This document shows positions 13,439-18,136 of a DNA stretch of 18,136 nucleotides, piece by piece (the first letter of the stretch is position 1; every line of letters begins with the position of its first letter). Source of the stretch: Lachnospira sp. UBA2821. GTDB taxonomy: Bacteria > Bacillota > Clostridia > Lachnospirales > Lachnospiraceae. Location of the stretch: contig DEGR01000061.1 in assembly GCA_002351535.1 (NCBI GenBank), positions 1 through 18,136 on the forward strand. Direction: 5' to 3'. The position numbers and the translations under genes were made by a program. The notes under the pieces were generated by a model, which was given only the letters and a program-made list of their open reading frames with translations, ran no database searches and had not been told where the DNA came from.

Positions 13439-14380
13439 TTAATTTTTCAAGCCATCTGCTATGTCACATATTTTTCTCAGTCTGTGATTAACACCTGATT
13501 TGCCTACCGGTGGATTAAGCATACTTCCCAATTCTTTAAGGGATGCTTCCGGATTATCAAGTCTGAGCATTGCAATTTCTTCCAATCCTTCAGATAAAGC
13601 AGATAACCCTACCGTATCCTTAATATACTTAATATCCTCTATCTGCTTTACAGATGCAGACACCGTCTTTTTAAGATTGGCCGTTTCACAATTTACTTTC
13701 CTATTCACTGAATTGCGCATTTCTTTGAGTATTCTGACATTTTCAAGATTCATGAGTGCAACATGTGCCTCCATGACATTCAAAATGTCAACTATCCCAG
13801 ACCCTTCTTTGATATATACCACAAAGTGTCTCTTTCTTTCAACTATTTTTGCATCAATTTCGAAAAATTTTATAATTTTCTGCAATTGCTCAGCTTTTGC
13901 CATAGTAGTACATACTATCTCAAAATGATAAAATTTCTCCGGGTCACTTATAGAACCTGTAGTCAGAAATGCTCCTCGTATAAATGCTCTTTTACAACAT
14001 TCCTGCATAATTACCATATTATTGACTATAGAAAGATTCTCGTATATATCTCCATGTTCATCTATCAGCTTAGTTGCTTCAAGTACTTTTCTTGCATCTC
14101 CATGTTCTTTCACAACTACGGAATATACATTATTATCAACGTTTCTATTCCGTCTCACTGAAATTTCAGTCTTTATATTAAATGTTTTTTTCAATAATGT
14201 AAAGCTTTTTCTTGCAACCGATACGTTTTCAGTGTGAATTCTAATGGCATATTCATCATTTACAGATATCGATATTTTGCCACAAAGGCTTATTATAGCT
14301 GCCAGTTCCGCTATCTGACAATGTCTTGCAGAAGACATATGATGCGATAATTCTTTTTTCACTTCACTCGAAAATGACAT
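13439..14380 (-). CDS. whiA: WhiA-family DNA-binding regulator
   Basis: Conserved Gram-positive protein linked to cell division, chromosome segregation and, in actinomycetes, sporulation. In 313 residues, the N-terminal part (about 1-90) and middle (about 125-215) form a degenerate LAGLIDADG homing-endonuclease fold, with CCKRAFIRGAFLTTGSISDP (128-147) as its most conserved block; the nuclease activity is lost in this family. The signature EMRNSVNRKVNCETANLKKT (220-239) leads to a C-terminal helix-turn-helix (about 260-305; LKELGSMLNPPVGKSGVNHRL). Starts 15 bases after rapZ with GAGG just ahead. In Bacillus the order is yvcJ-yvcK-yvcL-crh; here yvcK (glmR) is absent between rapZ and whiA. Confidence 0.96.
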   Translation of the reverse strand: MSFSSEVKKELSHHMSSARHCQIAELAAIISLCGKISISVNDEYAIRIHTENVSVARKSFTLLKKTFNIKTEISVRRNRNVDNNVYSVVVKEHGDARKVLEATKLIDEHGDIYENLSIVNNMVIMQECCKRAFIRGAFLTTGSISDPEKFYHFEIVCTTMAKAEQLQKIIKFFEIDAKIVERKRHFVVYIKEGSGIVDILNVMEAHVALMNLENVRILKEMRNSVNRKVNCETANLKKTVSASVKQIEDIKYIKDTVGLSALSEGLEEIAMLRLDNPEASLKELGSMLNPPVGKSGVNHRLRKICDIADGLKN

Positions 14381-14395
14381 ACTTCCTCACTTTCA

Positions 14396-15259
14396 TTATC
14401 TCGTAATATCTCTGTGCGCAACTTTTATTCCAATATCTTTATTGGTCTGTTGCATTCTTTCATATATTTTATTGGCAATAGTTACTGAACGATGCTTTCC
14501 ACCGGTACAGCCAACACCAATAACAAGCTGTGTTTTTCCTTCTTTTATATAATTAGGAATAAGAAAATCAAGCATATCTTCCATTTTATCAATAAATATC
14601 TGCGACACTTCCGAGCTCATCACATAATCCTGAACATCCCTGTCATTGCCGGTTTTATATCGTAACTCTTCTATATAATATGGGTTAGGCATAAATCTTA
14701 CATCAAATATAAGGTCTGCATCTATCGGTATGCCGTATTTAAAACCAAAAGACATTACTGTAACATAAAGATTTTTAAATGTGCTGTCTCCAACTATAAT
14801 CTTCTCGACCTGCTCTTTTAATTCTCTCGTTAACAGATGGCTCGTATCAATTATGTAATCAGCTCTCTTTTTTAGAAATTCAAGTTCTCTACGCTCCATC
14901 TTGATTCCATCATCCACAGCTCCTTCCGGTGTAAGAGGATGGCTTCTTCTTGTCTCCTTGAATCTCTTAATAAGAGCTTCATCATTTGCATCAAGATAAA
15001 GTATCTCATAACACATTTTATCCTGCATTTTATCCAGAATATCAGCAAGTTCCCTTAAGGCCTGACCACTTCTTATATCTATTCCGACAGCAACATTTTT
15101 CTTTTCATCGTTTGCCTGCATTAATAATTCCACAAATTTGGGAATAAGCTGTATAGGAAGATTATCTGCACAAAAGTACTGTGCATCCTCCAGAAATCTT
15201 AATACCGTACTTTTTCCTGCTCCGGACATGCCTGTAACTATAACAAATCTTTTCTTCAT
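14396..15259 (-). CDS. rapZ: RapZ/YvcJ-family nucleotide-binding protein
   Basis: GTP/ATP-binding protein. In E. coli RapZ is an RNA adaptor that controls glucosamine-6-phosphate synthase via small RNAs; in Bacillus YvcJ affects competence. In 287 residues, the Walker A motif GMSGAGKS (10-17) opens a P-loop kinase-like domain, CADNLP (30-35) and RRSHPLT (104-110) follow, and the C-terminal RapZ domain has SFGFKYG (170-176), DVRFMPNPYY (186-195) and GCTGGKHRSV (250-259). Starts 15 bases after the murB stop. Its placement beside murB fits a link to amino-sugar/peptidoglycan supply; the RNA-adaptor role is not shown for Clostridia. Confidence 0.96.
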   Translation of the reverse strand: MKKRFVIVTGMSGAGKSTVLRFLEDAQYFCADNLPIQLIPKFVELLMQANDEKKNVAVGIDIRSGQALRELADILDKMQDKMCYEILYLDANDEALIKRFKETRRSHPLTPEGAVDDGIKMERRELEFLKKRADYIIDTSHLLTRELKEQVEKIIVGDSTFKNLYVTVMSFGFKYGIPIDADLIFDVRFMPNPYYIEELRYKTGNDRDVQDYVMSSEVSQIFIDKMEDMLDFLIPNYIKEGKTQLVIGVGCTGGKHRSVTIANKIYERMQQTNKDIGIKVAHRDITR

Positions 15260-15274
15260 TATTATTCCTCTATT

Positions 15275-16171
15275 CTATCCGAGTATTCTGACTTCCGGTT
15301 CAAGTTTAACACCAAACTTATCATACACGCAGTCAGTTACTTCTTTCATAAGTTCAATTATATCCGTTGCTGTAGCATTATGTCTGTTAACTATAAAACC
15401 ACAGTGTTTTTCACTTACCTGTGCGCCACCATGCATTTTTCCTCTTAATCCGGCATCCATAATAAGCTTTCCTGCAAAATATCCCTCAGGTCTTTTGAAT
15501 GTACTTCCTGCACTTGGATATTCTAATGGCTGTTTTTCTTTCCGCTTTGCCGCAAGCTCATTCATTTCATTTTTTATCTCCTGTGTATCTCCTCTCTCAA
15601 GAACAACACACACCTCAAGCACTATCATCTGCTTTTCCATAATAATGCTGTGTCTGTAACCAAGATTAAGTTCATCTGCATTGAGTGTAAATATATTTCC
15701 GTCTGAATCCATAACCTTTACATACTTAAGGACCTGTGACATTTCACCGCCATAGGCCCCTGCATTCATAGTTACAGCTCCACCAAGTGTTCCGGGAATT
15801 CCTGATGCAAATTCCATCCCTTTAAGTCCGTTCTCACATGCTATAGCTGACAATCTGGCAAGCATCATTCCTGCACCTGCCACTATAGCATTGCCCTGAA
15901 TATCGCAATCATTAAATCCTGTAGTAATCCTTATAATCGCACCTTTATATCCCGAATCCTTAACAAGAAGATTACTTCCATTTCCTATAACATAATATGG
16001 GTAATCTTCCTTATTAAGATAATCAATCACTGATTTAAGTGTATCCATATCGGGAGTAATAAAATATTCTGCATTACCACCTGTCCTGAATGTAGTATGC
16101 TTTCCCATACTCTCATTCATTACGACATTACCGGCTCCGACAATTTCCGCAATAGTAGCTATATCTATCAT
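15275..16171 (-). CDS. murB: UDP-N-acetylenolpyruvoylglucosamine reductase
   Basis: FAD/NADPH enzyme that makes UDP-N-acetylmuramic acid, the second committed step of peptidoglycan synthesis. In 298 residues: an FAD-binding domain (about 20-190) with TTFRTGGNAEYF (26-37), GNGSNLLV (63-70) and SGIPGTLGGAVTMNAGAYGGE (123-143); then the MurB C-terminal domain (about 195-298) with the catalytic Ser223 in AGSTFKRP (221-228) and the conserved end EPEVRILG. The layout, with YRHS (172-175) and without the type I extension, marks type II MurB as in Firmicutes. 24 bases follow glucokinase and 15 precede rapZ. Confidence 0.97.
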   Translation of the reverse strand: MIDIATIAEIVGAGNVVMNESMGKHTTFRTGGNAEYFITPDMDTLKSVIDYLNKEDYPYYVIGNGSNLLVKDSGYKGAIIRITTGFNDCDIQGNAIVAGAGMMLARLSAIACENGLKGMEFASGIPGTLGGAVTMNAGAYGGEMSQVLKYVKVMDSDGNIFTLNADELNLGYRHSIIMEKQMIVLEVCVVLERGDTQEIKNEMNELAAKRKEKQPLEYPSAGSTFKRPEGYFAGKLIMDAGLRGKMHGGAQVSEKHCGFIVNRHNATATDIIELMKEVTDCVYDKFGVKLEPEVRILG

Positions 16172-16195
16172 ATTTTATATCCATCCAATTCTATT

Positions 16196-17143
16196 CTAAT
16201 TATTACAGAGAATAAGTGCCGCTGCACCATACATACCGGCATCATTACCAAGTGTTGCAAGTGCAAACTTAGCATTTTTGCATGCATGGAAAGCTTTCTC
16301 TGCAAATTTCTCTTCAATCTTATCAAGAAGGAACTTGCCCGCTTTACTTACTCCACCGCCAATTACTATAACCTGTGGGTTAGTAACTGCTGCAATGTGT
16401 GCAGTTGCAATTCCAAGATACTCAGCAAGTTTATCTACAACTATCATAGCTGCCTCGTCGCCTTCCTTTGCTGCATCAAAAATGTCCTTACATGTAAAGT
16501 CATCAATGTCTCTTAACTTAGATGGCATGCTTTCTCTCTTAAGCAGCTTATTAGCCTCTCTTACTATTCCTGTTGCAGATGCAACTGTCTCAAGGCATCC
16601 TTTTTTACCACATCCGCATACCTCTGCATCCTCATATACTACAGGCATATGTCCGATTTCACCTGCTGCACCATTTGCTCCTGTAATAATCTTATCTCCA
16701 ATTATTACGCCACCACCGACACCTGTTCCAAGTGTAACTAATACAAGGTCTTCGAATCCCTGTCCGCCACCCTGCCAGTTTTCACCAAGAGCTGCAACAT
16801 TAGCATCGTTTCCTGCCTTAACCTTTACACCGTCAAGCATTTCTGAAAGCTTTTCTTCAACATTGAATACACCCCATCCAAGATTAACACAGTTAAGAAC
16901 AGTACCATCTTTAGTTATAGGACCCGGTATTCCTATTCCCACACCTAATAAATCTTTCTTTGTAACATCTCTCTCTGCAAGTTTATCTTCAATTGACTTA
17001 CATATATCCTCTAATATGTGACTTCCTGAATCTGACTTATCAGTAGGAATCTCCCAACTGTCAATAAGTCTTCCATCCGGTGTGAATACACCCATCTTTA
17101 CTGTTGTTCCACCTAAATCTACTCCAAAACAAATCTTTTCCAT
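16196..17143 (-). CDS. glcK: Glucokinase, ROK family
   Basis: Phosphorylates glucose with ATP to glucose 6-phosphate. In 315 residues: the phosphate loop DLGGTTVKMG (9-18), IGIPGP (70-75), AGNDANVAALGE with catalytic Asp113 (110-121), LGTGVGGGVI (138-147), GEIGH (161-165) and the structural zinc site formed by His165 with CGCGKKGC (176-183). The C-terminal VIGGGVSKAG binds adenine. There is no N-terminal helix-turn-helix, so this is a sugar kinase, not a ROK repressor. Glucose is the likely substrate by similarity to Gram-positive GlcK, but other hexoses (for example N-acetylmannosamine) cannot be excluded; the murB neighbour makes an amino sugar worth considering. It lies 27 bases after hprK. 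Confidence 0.93.
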   Translation of the reverse strand: MEKICFGVDLGGTTVKMGVFTPDGRLIDSWEIPTDKSDSGSHILEDICKSIEDKLAERDVTKKDLLGVGIGIPGPITKDGTVLNCVNLGWGVFNVEEKLSEMLDGVKVKAGNDANVAALGENWQGGGQGFEDLVLVTLGTGVGGGVIIGDKIITGANGAAGEIGHMPVVYEDAEVCGCGKKGCLETVASATGIVREANKLLKRESMPSKLRDIDDFTCKDIFDAAKEGDEAAMIVVDKLAEYLGIATAHIAAVTNPQVIVIGGGVSKAGKFLLDKIEEKFAEKAFHACKNAKFALATLGNDAGMYGAAALILCNN

Positions 17144-17170
17144 TATTCACAAATCCTTTCATTATTATAT

Positions 17171-18094
17171 TTAGTTCTTTCCAAGGTTAGCCTGAACACG
17201 ATTGTACAACTCCTGCGCTGCATTATAACCCATCTTCTTCTGACGGTGGTTAACTGCTGCCGACTCTACTATAACAGCCAGATTTCTTCCCGGTCTTATA
17301 GGAATCGAATGACATACAACCTTATTACCAAGAAATTCTGTGTACTGCTCCTCAAGTCCGAGTCTGTCATATTCCTTCTCCCGGTTCCAGTCCTCGAGCT
17401 TAATCACCATGTCTATATTACCTGTCTCTTTAACACTTTGTACACCGAACAGTGTCTTAACGTCCACTATTCCTATACCTCTTAATTCTATAAAATGCCT
17501 TGTTATATCAGGTGCCGTACCTACAAGTGTCTCATCACTTACCTTATGAATCTCAACAACATCATCACTTACAAGACGATGACCTCTCTTAATAAGCTCA
17601 AGTGCTGCCTCACTTTTACCGATACCACTCTCGCCCATTATAAGAACTCCTTCACCATACACATCCACAAGAACTCCATGTATCGAAATGCAAGGGGCAA
17701 GCTCAACATTAAGCCATCTGATAATCTCAGCCATAAATGCAGATGTAGTCTTAGTTGTAACGAGAACAGGAACTCCATGTTCTTCTGCCATCGCAATAAG
17801 CTCGTCATCAGGTGTAAGATTTCTGCAATATATAAGACATGGAATGTCACTTGAAAGAAAATCTTTATATACTTTTCTCTTCTTTTCCTTTTCCATCTCC
17901 TGCAGATAAGTATATTCAACGAATCCTATAACCTGTACCCTGTCTGATGGGAAATGTTCAAAAAAACCTGTAAGCTGTAATGCGGGTCTGTTAATATCTG
18001 TCTGAGATACTTCAATTCCTTCAACATCTATGTCAGGTGTAAGATTCGTAAGTTCCATTTTTTCAATAACTTTTGATAATTTTACCGACTGCAT
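17171..18094 (-). CDS. hprK: HPr kinase/phosphorylase
   Basis: Bifunctional sensor that phosphorylates HPr and Crh on Ser46 when glycolytic intermediates are high and removes the phosphate when Pi is high; this drives CcpA-dependent catabolite repression. In 307 residues: an N-terminal domain (about 1-125) of the MurF-like fold, then the kinase domain with SIHG (His139), Walker A GESGIGKS (154-161), VSDDVVEI (175-182, catalytic Asp177/Asp178), the family signature ELRGIGIVDV (203-212) and IPIRPGRN (264-271), which couples phosphorylase activity. A strong GAGG ribosome site lies just ahead of ATG 18094. First gene of the visible run; the Crh-like substrate lies six genes downstream in the same unit. 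Confidence 0.97.
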   Translation of the reverse strand: MQSVKLSKVIEKMELTNLTPDIDVEGIEVSQTDINRPALQLTGFFEHFPSDRVQVIGFVEYTYLQEMEKEKKRKVYKDFLSSDIPCLIYCRNLTPDDELIAMAEEHGVPVLVTTKTTSAFMAEIIRWLNVELAPCISIHGVLVDVYGEGVLIMGESGIGKSEAALELIKRGHRLVSDDVVEIHKVSDETLVGTAPDITRHFIELRGIGIVDVKTLFGVQSVKETGNIDMVIKLEDWNREKEYDRLGLEEQYTEFLGNKVVCHSIPIRPGRNLAVIVESAAVNHRQKKMGYNAAQELYNRVQANLGKN

Positions 18095-18113
18095 AATTGC
18101 CCTCCTCTGGTAT

Positions 18114-18119
18114 ATTATA
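18114..18119 (-). promoter_or_regulatory. Possible -10 element of the hprK promoter (-35 outside window)
   Basis: A perfect TATAAT on the minus strand 19 bases before the hprK start codon. The -35 position falls just outside the window, so it cannot be checked. If used, the leader would be only about 13 bases and begin at the ribosome site. Confidence 0.35.
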
Positions 18120-18136
18120 ATCTCTCGGAATCTCTA

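Noticed and set aside
16278..17021. Plus-strand open frame of about 247 codons
   Set aside because: Antisense to glucokinase; the product is Ser/Pro-rich low complexity typical of a shadow frame. The same holds for plus-strand frames at 7931-8641, 2294-2980 and 15138-15659.

Overview
The window is a low-GC Firmicutes chromosome segment, most likely from a Lachnospiraceae-type Clostridia (clostridial cluster XIVa). This is inferred from protein content and gene order: hprK, a ROK glucokinase, murB, rapZ, whiA and a Crh-like HPr, then dnaE and pfkA, together with two small proteins of types I associate with Lachnospiraceae. All 19 genes I can support lie on the minus strand, so transcription runs from high to low coordinates. 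I see no phage genes, insertion sequences, CRISPR arrays, rRNA or tRNA genes. It reads as core chromosome rather than an accessory island, and no gap between genes exceeds about 200 bases.

In order of transcription, the first unit (18094 to 13170) holds hprK, glucokinase, murB, rapZ, whiA and a Crh/HPr-like gene. It joins carbon-catabolite signalling (HPr kinase/phosphorylase and a possible protein substrate), entry of glucose into glycolysis, and peptidoglycan precursor synthesis and its control. It ends at a strong terminator (13105-13133). The second unit (13022 to 7702) is dnaE, pfkA and a SpoU-family RNA methyltransferase. The third is a single gene (7614-7246) with its own sigma-A-like promoter and terminator; it encodes a small protein with a Thr/Ala/Lys-rich, histone-tail-like N terminus. 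The fourth (7041-5773) is an exported SH3/SleB-like cell-wall hydrolase with a near-consensus promoter, WalR-like half-sites close to the predicted transcription start, and a terminator. The fifth starts at a promoter that overlaps that terminator. It runs through nfeD, an SPFH/stomatin gene, a hairpin, then ornithine carbamoyltransferase, a small membrane protein, biotin ligase, a small conserved protein, type III pantothenate kinase and a tRNA-dihydrouridine synthase cut by the left edge of the window.

I found no clearly new multi-gene system. The points most worth a second look are: the HPr paralogue with Glu in place of the phosphorylatable His15 but with Ser46 kept, six genes downstream of hprK; the WalR-like box in front of the wall hydrolase; a 9-copy degenerate 8-bp tandem repeat in the leader of dus, which starts with TTG; and a terminator T-tract that also serves as the next promoter's -35 region. 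Several annotated starts were moved downstream because of ribosome binding sites and terminators (coaX, nfeD, dnaE).
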